DNA from: a virus
DNA length: 50,311 nt
Reading direction: 5' to 3' (one strand)
IMG/VR virus record: IMGVR_UViG_3300049739_000203
Span: 1-50,311 of that record
Shown here: positions 14,309 to 21,043 of the stretch, one piece after another
Numbering within the stretch: position 1 is the first letter of the stretch
How the letters are laid out: every line of letters starts with the position of its first letter
The notes under the pieces: generated by a model
What the model saw: only the letters and a program-made list of their open reading frames with translations
Databases searched by the model: none
What the model was told of the DNA's origin: nothing
Position numbers and translations under genes: made by a program

Positions 14309-14316
14309 TTATTTAG
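14309..14316 (-). promoter_or_regulatory. Late-promoter-like motif CTAAATAA
   Basis: CTAAATAA on the minus strand, 25 nt before the DUF6321-like gene. Its TAA is the stop codon of gp16. Confidence 0.45.
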
Positions 14317-14726
14317 CGTTTACCCCCACTCATATCCTTAAGCATCTTCTGAAGCTCTGCTGTAGATCCTACAAACATAGCATTGTTGGTAATTTTAGAT
14401 GGTCCTTTCTTATCCTCGTCAAGATCTTTCATCTTCTTATGAAGATCAGCAAGTTTGTCTGTCATGTCTGCGACGTGCTTCATTGCCGCTACAGCGACTT
14501 CATACGCTCTTGGGTGCCCTGACTCCTGAGCGACCTCTAATGCCCCGTTGACCGCCTCCTGACCCTTGTCTATGAGGGAGTATAATTCAGTACGTGTATA
14601 TCTGTAATCTTTTTCACGATCTTCAGCATCAACCTTAGGTGGTTGTGGTTTAGATGGTTTGGATTCCTCAACAGGTTCAGCACTAATGTTGAGGATTTCC
14701 TCCATGTTATCTTCTAGGTTACTCAT
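14313..14726 (-). CDS. 16: Small terminase subunit gp16
   Basis: A 137-residue protein with the layout of T4 gp16. It has a variable acidic/proline N-terminus, a helical core (YRYTRTELYSLIDKGQEAVN through VAVAAMKHVADMTDKLADLH) that should form the central coiled coil, and a C-terminal segment (NNAMFVGSTAELQKMLKDM) typical of cyanophage gp16. It oligomerises into rings, recognises viral DNA and regulates gp17. It directly follows gp15 with an ATGA overlap, completing the 13-14-15-16 block. The large subunit gene is 3 kb away, unlike in T4. Confidence 0.92.
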   Translation of the reverse strand: MSNLEDNMEEILNISAEPVEESKPSKPQPPKVDAEDREKDYRYTRTELYSLIDKGQEAVNGALEVAQESGHPRAYEVAVAAMKHVADMTDKLADLHKKMKDLDEDKKGPSKITNNAMFVGSTAELQKMLKDMSGGKR

Positions 14727-15523
14727 AAGAATTGAATCCCTTCATTAAATCCAAAGTCATCACCAGCATCAACTAAGGCATCATCGTTTACATCGATAAC
14801 TCCATCAGTATTGATATCTGTAATTGCTTTTGGTGTATATGTTCTTGTAATTGTTCTACGACCGACATCAAGATCGCCCAAAGTTTCATGGATAATTGCT
14901 TTCTTGATGACATCCGCAGTGTTGTATGGACCATACAGATACGATTTCATTGTAAACTGTAGTGTATAAGCAATATATCTACGCTCTAGAAAACTATCAT
15001 CCCACTCATCTTCTCCACTGATACCATTTAATATGATAGCAATATCACGTTTCTCATTCATGTCTGGTATCATGTTAAGAGTGATACTAAAAGATGGTTG
15101 AAAATATGGCAGAATTTGCTCTACAATCTGTAAAGCATCATCTTGAGATTTGGCAATAACTCCTAGTTCAAAATTTATATTATAAGGAACAGGAACATAT
15201 TGAACTCTAACTTCACCACCATTACCATCAATGATAGTTTTGTATTTTTGAATTGGTGATGTCTTACGGGAAGAATCGTAATCAATTCCTGTCATCTCAA
15301 AGTAAATACGTGGCAAAGTAATTGCCACTTTACTGCTGCTAGCATTCTCTCCAATACGAACCAAGAACTTTTGTTTTGGTCCGTAGGCAAGAGGAACTTT
15401 AATTTCCTCTAAAACTTCTCCTGTCTCAGGATCAGAACTCTTCATTGTGATATTATTGAAGAGTGTACCAAATGCAATAATGTTCTTGCGAACTATTTGG
15501 TTATAAAAATGTGATCCTAACAT
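14723..15523 (-). CDS. 15: Tail sheath stabiliser/completion protein gp15
   Basis: A 266-residue protein starting MLGSHFYNQIVRKNIIAFGT. T4 gp15 is 272 residues with a similar opening and the same neighbours. Conserved-looking parts include VRIGENASSSKVAITLPRIY, FEMTGIDYDSSRKTSPIQKY, the GVIAKSQDDALQIVEQILPY stretch and FTMKSYLYGP. It caps the finished tail as a ring that stabilises the sheath and joins it to the head-side neck proteins. It is TAATG-coupled to gp14 upstream and ATGA-coupled to gp16 downstream. Confidence 0.94.
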   Translation of the reverse strand: MLGSHFYNQIVRKNIIAFGTLFNNITMKSSDPETGEVLEEIKVPLAYGPKQKFLVRIGENASSSKVAITLPRIYFEMTGIDYDSSRKTSPIQKYKTIIDGNGGEVRVQYVPVPYNINFELGVIAKSQDDALQIVEQILPYFQPSFSITLNMIPDMNEKRDIAIILNGISGEDEWDDSFLERRYIAYTLQFTMKSYLYGPYNTADVIKKAIIHETLGDLDVGRRTITRTYTPKAITDINTDGVIDVNDDALVDAGDDFGFNEGIQFL

Positions 15524-16647
15524 TAGATGCTATCCGTAAAGTTGCCAAATTCACCGAATGGATTACCTTCAGTCCAGTCGATAATCTCATCACCAGAATC
15601 TTCGATCTGTCTATTCTGATCGTAGTTGCTGTTGGTATTATTTAGAGTGTCGAATGTCTCAGGACTCCACTTGGCACCTGAAGTTATACCAGTAATTACT
15701 TCAGCAGTAGTAAAGGTTCCTGTTCTATTGTAGACTTGGAGAGCTCTGGTTGCGCTATCCCAGGACTTAACTTCTGCTCTGTTATCTTTGGGTGAGTAAT
15801 CAATTGTGATAGTAGGCGCAGAACTATAACCGCTCCCGCCACTGGTGATAGCAATGCCGTTAACAATGCCAGTAGAGCTAACCGTTGTAGTAGCAGTTGC
15901 ACCTGTTCCACCTCCTCCAGAAATAGTTACGGATGGTGGTGTAGCAACTTTATAATGTGCTCCACCATCTGAAATTGTAATACCTGAAACAGCATCGCCT
16001 GTAATAGCAGATGTTGCTTTTGCTAAGAACTCATCACCAACAATCTCTTCTCCAACTATAAAGTCTCCAGAACCACCAGGGTCCATGAATAGTTTAATTG
16101 CTGGATCAAATAGTTCTTCCACATCATCAATCTCTTCAACGCCTGTCTCGAACGAATCACTACCAACCTCATAGATCTCAGCAGTGATAGCATAGAATTG
16201 GATCTTACCAAACTGGAAGAATGGTTCTTCCTTACCAACAAATTTAATCTCGTAGATATCTTTTGTTAGTGGGAAGTAGAGTAGATCTCCCTCGTTAGGT
16301 CTACTCTCAACAGTAATAGTAGGATTATGATCTGCTACTTCTTCGTCCCATCTTCTAGTAGATACTCGGAAGATAATCTCATCAGTAATCCTTAAACCAA
16401 ACTTGGAGATAAACTCAGCGTTGTCTCCAAATCCCATGACGTTTTGAAGCAACATCTCAATTTGAAAATGTTCTTGATACTTAGAGTATCTAACCTCATT
16501 AAGAGTGTTATCTTTTAGAGCTACTCTAGGAATATAGTATATGTCTGTTCCGAACAGTTTGATTTGTTCGTCCACAAGATCCTGTGCGAGACCTTGCTCG
16601 CCGCTATGACCTGCGTAGTAAGTTGGAAAATAGGGACTAGTAGGCAT
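15523..16647 (-). CDS. 14: Neck protein gp14 with Gly-rich repeat insertion
   Basis: A 374-residue neck protein. The N-terminal ~190 residues are typical of cyanophage gp14 (LAQDLVDEQIKLFGTDIYYI, YQEHFQIEMLLQNVMGFG, ESRPNEGDLLYFPLTKDIYE). Residues ~195-330 form an insertion made of beta-rich repeats: SDGGAHYKVATPPSVTISGG (227 on) and SGGSGYSSAPTITI (269 on). These match the repeats in the fibre proteins of this window. The C-terminal 45 residues return to the gp14 ending (WTEGNPFGEFGNFTDSI). T4 gp14 is only 256 residues, so the insertion explains the length. With gp13 it forms the collar joining head and tail. It lies 1 nt after gp13 and is TAATG-coupled to gp15. Confidence 0.93.
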   Translation of the reverse strand: MPTSPYFPTYYAGHSGEQGLAQDLVDEQIKLFGTDIYYIPRVALKDNTLNEVRYSKYQEHFQIEMLLQNVMGFGDNAEFISKFGLRITDEIIFRVSTRRWDEEVADHNPTITVESRPNEGDLLYFPLTKDIYEIKFVGKEEPFFQFGKIQFYAITAEIYEVGSDSFETGVEEIDDVEELFDPAIKLFMDPGGSGDFIVGEEIVGDEFLAKATSAITGDAVSGITISDGGAHYKVATPPSVTISGGGGTGATATTTVSSTGIVNGIAITSGGSGYSSAPTITIDYSPKDNRAEVKSWDSATRALQVYNRTGTFTTAEVITGITSGAKWSPETFDTLNNTNSNYDQNRQIEDSGDEIIDWTEGNPFGEFGNFTDSI

Positions 16648-16648
16648 C

Positions 16649-17449
16649 TTATCCGATCATATCCATAGGTGGGATGGCGTACTTACTGAGAACTTCGCTT
16701 TCGATTTTCTCAATCTCGCCTAATGCGTCTGTATACAATTCTCTACCATTAAGCGTGATACCGCCAGGTAGTTGAACGTTGTTATATTTAATCAAGTTTT
16801 GACCCCACTGTCTCTTCATAAGAGCAGTAGCATATTTCTTGACAAACATATCATTATTCATCTCTGTAGCATCTGTAGGATCAATCATCCTATGTGCCTC
16901 AATTACAAGATAAGTATCTTCTTTGAGGAATGCTTTATTGATGTCAAGATATAAACGATCACGACGCTGTGTATATCTGAACTGTTGGAACGAACCATTA
17001 TTCAGAATCATATCTAGAGTTTCTAGATACTGCTTATTCATAAAGTAGTTGACAATATCAAGAGATCCGAATGCATATAGATCATTCAGGAACATCTGAT
17101 ACTCAACACCAAAGAGATTAGATCTAATTGAGTTGCTGACTAAACCAAAAACTTTACTGACACCAACTACATGATCTGGAACAGGAATATAGTTAGTAGA
17201 CTCTTCCCAGTTTGTTGTTCCAGATGATGTTGTTGACTTACCATTGAAACGAGTTATGTCATCGGCAGTGATTTCATGCCTCATGAAACATCTTTCCATG
17301 CCGTTGTAGCAGTTCTCTTGGAAGAACTGATACGTGTCATCAATAACATTATTTACTTGTTCGTCATCAATGTTAACTTGTAATACAGGCTCACCAAGTT
17401 GCCTCTTACAATATGTGATAAGATCAGCTCTTGAATTTGGAGACGCCAT
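16649..17449 (-). CDS. 13: Neck protein gp13
   Basis: A 266-residue neck protein starting MASPNSRADLITYCKRQLGE, the standard cyanophage gp13 start. Other family segments are NVIDDTYQFFQENCYNG, YIPVPDHVVGVSKVFG, LDIVNYFMNKQYLETLDMIL and KKYATALMKRQWGQNLIKY. It binds the portal and, with gp14, completes the head so the tail can attach. The frame extends three codons to a TTG, but the ATG at 17449 matches the family. No clear Shine-Dalgarno precedes it. Transcription may begin from the CTAAATAG motif in the loop of the upstream terminator, 24 nt away, and run through gp14, gp15 and gp16. Confidence 0.95.
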   Translation of the reverse strand: MASPNSRADLITYCKRQLGEPVLQVNIDDEQVNNVIDDTYQFFQENCYNGMERCFMRHEITADDITRFNGKSTTSSGTTNWEESTNYIPVPDHVVGVSKVFGLVSNSIRSNLFGVEYQMFLNDLYAFGSLDIVNYFMNKQYLETLDMILNNGSFQQFRYTQRRDRLYLDINKAFLKEDTYLVIEAHRMIDPTDATEMNNDMFVKKYATALMKRQWGQNLIKYNNVQLPGGITLNGRELYTDALGEIEKIESEVLSKYAIPPMDMIG

Positions 17450-17456
17450 TACACAC

Positions 17457-17491
17457 AAAAATCCCTTCTTACCTATTTAGGAAGAAGGGAT
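17457..17491 (-). terminator. Intrinsic terminator before gp13
   Basis: On the minus strand ATCCCTTCTT and AAGAAGGGAT form a perfect 10-bp stem with an 11-nt loop. A five-base T run, counting the last base of the stem, then TGTGTG follow. It would end transcripts of the oxygenase block after the 65-codon gene. The loop contains the CTAAATAG promoter-like motif for gp13. Confidence 0.85.
17473..17480 (-). promoter_or_regulatory. Late-promoter-like motif CTAAATAG in terminator loop
   Basis: CTAAATAG on the minus strand, 24 nt before the gp13 ATG. It lies wholly in the loop of the terminator hairpin, so one element may end the upstream transcript and start the neck operon. Confidence 0.5.
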
Positions 17492-17498
17492 CTGAGAG

Positions 17499-17696
17499 TT
17501 ATTCTACTACTTCTGTGGGCGCTGCTTCTGCTGCTTCCTCAGGTTTCTCTTCTAGAAGACCTAGAGTTTCTAGACCGCCTTCCAATTTAATTTTATATTC
17601 TTTTGCTTTGACTAGATTTGTTTCGAGTTCAGCAATTTGCTTTTCGGTTGTAGCAATTTGCTCTTCAAAGTTTGTTTTAAGTTGTGCGGGATCCAT
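17499..17696 (-). CDS. Small coiled-coil protein, 65 aa
   Basis: A 65-residue protein starting MDPAQLKTNFEEQIATTEKQ. Residues ~5-45 follow a heptad pattern (IAELETNLVKAKEYKIKLEG) and should form a coiled coil. The last 17 residues are Glu/Ala-rich and disordered. Its gene lies 5 nt after the last oxygenase and directly before a terminator, so it closes that transcript. A TATAAATA sequence at 17818-17825 inside the oxygenase gene could provide a separate late promoter. Small coiled-coil genes at this place before gp13 look like a standing feature of cyanomyoviruses. The function is unknown, perhaps structural or a chaperone. Confidence 0.6.
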   Translation of the reverse strand: MDPAQLKTNFEEQIATTEKQIAELETNLVKAKEYKIKLEGGLETLGLLEEKPEEAAEAAPTEVVE

Positions 17697-17701
17697 AGTT
17701 A

Positions 17702-18244
17702 TCAGGGGATGAAATTGAAGTTAATTACAAATCGGGAATTGTGTGTGGGTTTACTGCTTGAGTGAAAACGTAAACCATCAAAGAAAACACACCGTCCCTT
17801 CTTTGGTGTGACATTGCTATTTATATCATATTCAGCAATCGGATCTCCGTACATTCTTTCACTAAAATACGTATCACCATCACTATCATTTACATAATAT
17901 AGACAGACCATATGTGGATCTGCTAAGTCAACATGCATAGAATCATATTCTTTATGTCTCACTCCAGGCGTCTGTAAAAAACATCTACCGCGAATGACAT
18001 TAGAAACACTGATTCCTGTATTATAACATGCCTCAAATAAGAGAGGCATAAACATTCCAGTATAACTGCTAGTAGATTTTCCGTCAAGTAAGAACATATG
18101 AGAAAATCCTGGTAGTTGACTCTCTCCATCTTCTGATAGATTGTCGTGGTAGACCCACCTAAAATCTGTATCAACTCTCAATGTTTCGTGAATAAAATTT
18201 TGATAGTTTGGATTGATACAGTTGTCTTTAATAATGTTCTTCAT
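17702..18244 (-). CDS. 2OG-Fe(II) oxygenase (first from left of six)
   Basis: A 180-residue prolyl-4-hydroxylase-like oxygenase. The metal triad is visible as His104 and Asp106 in MHVDLADPH and His161 in RFHSSSKP. Arg171 in NSRFVINFNF is placed to bind 2-oxoglutarate. Before the HxD motif there is a long strand-rich region with an SNVIRGRCFLQTPGV stretch. It would couple decarboxylation of 2OG to hydroxylation of an unknown substrate in the cytoplasm. It overlaps the next oxygenase by 17 nt. It is the last oxygenase of the block, followed by the coiled-coil gene and terminator. All catalytic residues look intact. Confidence 0.72.
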   Translation of the reverse strand: MKNIIKDNCINPNYQNFIHETLRVDTDFRWVYHDNLSEDGESQLPGFSHMFLLDGKSTSSYTGMFMPLLFEACYNTGISVSNVIRGRCFLQTPGVRHKEYDSMHVDLADPHMVCLYYVNDSDGDTYFSERMYGDPIAEYDINSNVTPKKGRCVFFDGLRFHSSSKPTHNSRFVINFNFIP

Positions 18245-18833
18245 CAGGACCCTCCACGTTCCAAGTTAAGTTTCCAGATACTGTCACTCTCTCAAGTATG
18301 GTAGATTTAAAAGGATAGACAGCATGTTTAGTTGTAGATGGAAACATTAGTATAACACCGTTCCAGGACTTATCCACAGGTAACACTTCTGCTTCTAGTT
18401 GGAACGCACCATTGCTTCTATGTGTGTTTCTCTCTTCTTCACCATATGGTATATCGACAAAGATAACAAAACTCACAATACCAGAATGTGTATGGATAGG
18501 ATTGTATTCATTTTGTCTCTGATAATTTACCCATAGGTTTCTTAGTTTGATATATGGTGTAACATTATTTGTCTGTTGAAAATCCCACGGACAGGTTTCA
18601 TATACCTCAGACCACAGTTGTGTCGAAAGATTAATAACATATTCTTCAAATTTAGGACACTCATACTTCCATTCAGATAAACTTGACTGCTGTGCCAAGG
18701 CACCAGCTAGTCGCCCATTATAATTCCAGGTTCTTTCTTGTCTACGTTTCTTTGTGTATGTGTATAGATCTTTGTATACATTATCTGGTATTTTCTCTGA
18801 TATAAATGAGAGGTTGCTTTGTTGATAAATCAT
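18228..18833 (-). CDS. 2OG-Fe(II) oxygenase, HxH variant (TIGR02466/2OG-FeII_Oxy_5 type)
   Basis: A 201-residue protein of the group that has NPIHTHSG in place of the usual HxD. His114 and His116 lie in that motif, the distal His170 in MFPSTTKHAVYPF, and Arg182 in ERVTVSGNL. The order of these motifs and the SGxVSFVIFVDIP strand fit the 2OG-FeII_Oxy_5 family, in which the middle ligand is often His or the site is degenerate. It is therefore a probable oxygenase or an oxygenase-fold binding protein; activity is less certain than for the HxD copies. It is coupled by ATGA to its upstream neighbour, a protein of the same subtype. Confidence 0.68.
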   Translation of the reverse strand: MIYQQSNLSFISEKIPDNVYKDLYTYTKKRRQERTWNYNGRLAGALAQQSSLSEWKYECPKFEEYVINLSTQLWSEVYETCPWDFQQTNNVTPYIKLRNLWVNYQRQNEYNPIHTHSGIVSFVIFVDIPYGEEERNTHRSNGAFQLEAEVLPVDKSWNGVILMFPSTTKHAVYPFKSTILERVTVSGNLTWNVEGPDEEHY

Positions 18834-19345
18834 GGATATAAATCAGCACTTATACTGTATCGTTTTTGATCTTCCACTCCTTTACCTGGTGTATGTGGTA
18901 GATTGGATGGAAATATAAACCACGTCAGTAATTTATTGGGCAAGTAATATGGTTCTCTTTTCGGTATAGGAAACATTGTAGTTCCAGATGTACCTAATTT
19001 TACATACATTATACCAGACAATGTAAAAGGATTCTCTGGATTATGTGAATGCATGTATGGTTCTATTGGATTGTTATTCCAATCTACATACACCCACGAA
19101 CTTATATTGTAATCAAATATATCCATACCCCAAAACCTGGAACATGCATCATAGAAAGACCATTTTAAATGTTTGATCATAGGTTCATCATGTTCTAAAA
19201 AATCATCCTTACCATCAGTAAAGGTAAGTTTAGATACATGATCCATATTTTTAGTAAGGGTATTATCTACAATAGAAGTATCAATAAATTTTATAAGTTT
19301 ATCTGCATCAATATCTACTGGATATCCCCTAATTGCTAATACCAT
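18830..19345 (-). CDS. 2OG-Fe(II) oxygenase-like protein, HxH variant
   Basis: A 171-residue relative of the neighbouring HxH protein. His99 and His101 occur in PYMHSHNPENP, followed by an LSGIMYVKLG strand. The distal His151 is in FPSNLPHTPGKG, and Arg162 in KRYSISADLY. The family pattern (HxH, SGxxYV, FPSxLxH, RxSIS) is the TIGR02466/2OG-FeII_Oxy_5 one. Sequence identity with the next gene looks low by eye, so this is not a recent duplication. Its start overlaps the upstream oxygenase by 10 nt and its end is ATGA-coupled. Whether it hydroxylates anything, and what, cannot be told. Confidence 0.65.
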   Translation of the reverse strand: MVLAIRGYPVDIDADKLIKFIDTSIVDNTLTKNMDHVSKLTFTDGKDDFLEHDEPMIKHLKWSFYDACSRFWGMDIFDYNISSWVYVDWNNNPIEPYMHSHNPENPFTLSGIMYVKLGTSGTTMFPIPKREPYYLPNKLLTWFIFPSNLPHTPGKGVEDQKRYSISADLYP

Positions 19346-19917
19346 TTTCTTGTAGTTTGTGAAATAATATGTTCATGTATATCAGGATCACAGAAAGAAA
19401 AAGCAATCGTTGTCCTGATTTCATTTCCAATTAAACTATTGGGTGGTTGACCTTTGTGTAACCAGTTTGACGGGATGAATACTCCTGTATTAGGAACATA
19501 AGGTGTGAAATGATATTCATCATCAGGTGTCTGACATACAAATTCACCACCCCACTCTACATCCCAGTGTGGTTGATTAAAATAAATGAACGTCCACACA
19601 CCATGCTCTTCCCAATCTTTATGGAAGATGGTATTCTGTCCTGCAGTTTGACCATTGACATGTATCTTACATAGTTTTATATCTCTACGTAGATACTTCA
19701 TCATTTTTAATCTTACCGTAGTAGCACACTTAGTAAAGATAAGATCAGTTCTTAGTGGATGCTGCCAAGACACAGGATCACCTTGACCATATGAAGCATT
19801 GTTGAATGTCCACGTAGCTAAACTATTCATGGATGGAGATCTGCGATTAAAATAATCCCAGAGAGTAATACACTCTGATTCTGGTAATACATTTTTAATA
19901 ACAATAGGTTTATTCAT
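19336..19917 (-). CDS. 2OG-Fe(II) oxygenase, HxD type
   Basis: A 193-residue protein starting MNKPIVIKNVLPESECITLW. The triad is His99 and Asp101 in IFHKDWEEHG and His154 in IPSNWLHKGQPPN, with Arg168 for 2OG in NEIRTTIAFSF. A WGGEFVCQTP strand between them is the expected position for the G-G-E/F turn of prolyl hydroxylase-like folds. The start at 19917 is chosen over one 5 codons upstream because it makes an ATGA junction with the preceding gene. It ends 10 nt inside the next oxygenase. Subtype and substrate are unknown, with some resemblance to enzymes acting on small metabolites or peptides. Confidence 0.7.
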   Translation of the reverse strand: MNKPIVIKNVLPESECITLWDYFNRRSPSMNSLATWTFNNASYGQGDPVSWQHPLRTDLIFTKCATTVRLKMMKYLRRDIKLCKIHVNGQTAGQNTIFHKDWEEHGVWTFIYFNQPHWDVEWGGEFVCQTPDDEYHFTPYVPNTGVFIPSNWLHKGQPPNSLIGNEIRTTIAFSFCDPDIHEHIISQTTRKWY

Positions 19918-20477
19918 GTCCACCAAATCCAACCAGTAATAATATATTTTTCTTGTGTCTCTGATATCTGTCCTCTATGCTTGTGAGTAAGACCTGCTGG
20001 AAAGATAACAGTTTTACCTTTCTCTGCTTTGACAGTGTAATCTTGGTAGTAAAATTCTGTACCACCATCAGGGACATCATTAAGATACGTGATATAGACA
20101 AACGCTCTATCACAACCTTCAAGACCAGATGCATCTACATGCCATGTATAGAATCCATCCCCAGGTTTGTAGTATTGAATCTGAGGTAATTGTTTCGCAA
20201 CAAAAGATAAATTATCAATCTTTAGTGACTGCAAATATTCTTTTATAAAACTATCAACCTGGTTTTTATACAAATCAAATTTATAGTCCTTTGCAGATCC
20301 ACATGGAGCAGCCTCTTCAATAAAAAAATCTTTACTCTTTTTTATTTCAGGGACAATACTTCCCCCACCTACACGACCAGCATAGGTTAACTCTTTCTCG
20401 TCAGCAACATGGAACAGGTCTATTAACTTATCACAAATAGATAAATCGTTTAATTTATACTCTTTAATAAATTTCAT
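19914..20477 (-). CDS. 2OG-Fe(II) oxygenase, P4H-like
   Basis: A 187-residue prolyl-4-hydroxylase-like enzyme starting MKFIKEYKLNDLSICDKLID. His113 and Asp115 lie in YTWHVDASG, then the strand FVYITYLNDVPDGGTEFYYQ, and the distal His165 or His167 in FPAGLTHKHRG. The 2OG-binding basic residue appears to be Lys177 in EKYIITGW rather than Arg, as in some hydroxylases. The frame can be extended 8 codons to a TTG, but the ATG at 20477 overlaps the TGA of the previous gene (ATGA) and is preferred. This is the clearest P4H-type member of the block, together with its upstream neighbour. Confidence 0.78.
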   Translation of the reverse strand: MKFIKEYKLNDLSICDKLIDLFHVADEKELTYAGRVGGGSIVPEIKKSKDFFIEEAAPCGSAKDYKFDLYKNQVDSFIKEYLQSLKIDNLSFVAKQLPQIQYYKPGDGFYTWHVDASGLEGCDRAFVYITYLNDVPDGGTEFYYQDYTVKAEKGKTVIFPAGLTHKHRGQISETQEKYIITGWIWWT

Positions 20478-21043
20478 TTGTATGCTGGTCCTTGTATCCA
20501 ACCCACCAAAGAATGTCTAACACCTGATGTAATTGGTTTTACTCTATGTGGAGTGTCTGCTTGAAATAATATAATATCTCTCTTTTTCAATTCTATCACA
20601 TTTTTTTCTGATGTACGAATTTCAAATTCACCACCCTCAAACTCATCGTTTAATAAAACAGTAAAACTTATTTTACGAATTCTATTCTCTGGTCTTTTAT
20701 CAGGACTCCAGTTTGATTCGTCAATGTGCCAATCATAAAAATCATTAACATCATACTTTGTTAGTTGAAATGGTTCCATAAAATTTACATCTAGATTCCA
20801 CTCACATTTTGAATTTGCAAACGCAACCAATCCATCCATTAATTCGTATACATTACTATCATCTACCCAACAAACTTTAGAGCTTCTATATGGATGATCT
20901 TCACTACTAGTATACGTATCACCATCCCATATATCAGTTTTACCTTGATTGTATTTGTTATATGGTTTTAGTGCTTTTTCTAATAAAGGAAAAAAATCAT
21001 CGTCAAGATGAACGATCATATATTGATGTTTAAATGAGTTCAT
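20474..21043 (-). CDS. 2OG-Fe(II) oxygenase, PKHD/P4H-like
   Basis: A 189-residue oxygenase. His106 and Asp108 occur in FYDWHIDESNW, then KISFTVLLNDEFEGGEFEI, the distal His166 in FQADTPHRVKPI, and Arg176 in SGVRHSLVGW. The LLND-x-FEGGEFEI and FQ-x-DTPHRV-x-PI-x-SGVRHSLVGW patterns are those of PKHD-type hydroxylases. I use the ATG at 21043, which overlaps the U32-methyltransferase gene by 14 nt; a second ATG at 21019 is possible. It is the first of the six oxygenases in transcription order. All catalytic residues are present. Confidence 0.8.
   Translation of the reverse strand: MNSFKHQYMIVHLDDDFFPLLEKALKPYNKYNQGKTDIWDGDTYTSSEDHPYRSSKVCWVDDSNVYELMDGLVAFANSKCEWNLDVNFMEPFQLTKYDVNDFYDWHIDESNWSPDKRPENRIRKISFTVLLNDEFEGGEFEIRTSEKNVIELKKRDIILFQADTPHRVKPITSGVRHSLVGWIQGPAYK

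Noticed and set aside
17818-17825. TATAAATA inside an oxygenase gene as a major late promoter
   Set aside because: It is an exact motif, but lies within coding sequence 120 nt from the next start; kept only as a possible promoter for the 65-codon gene.
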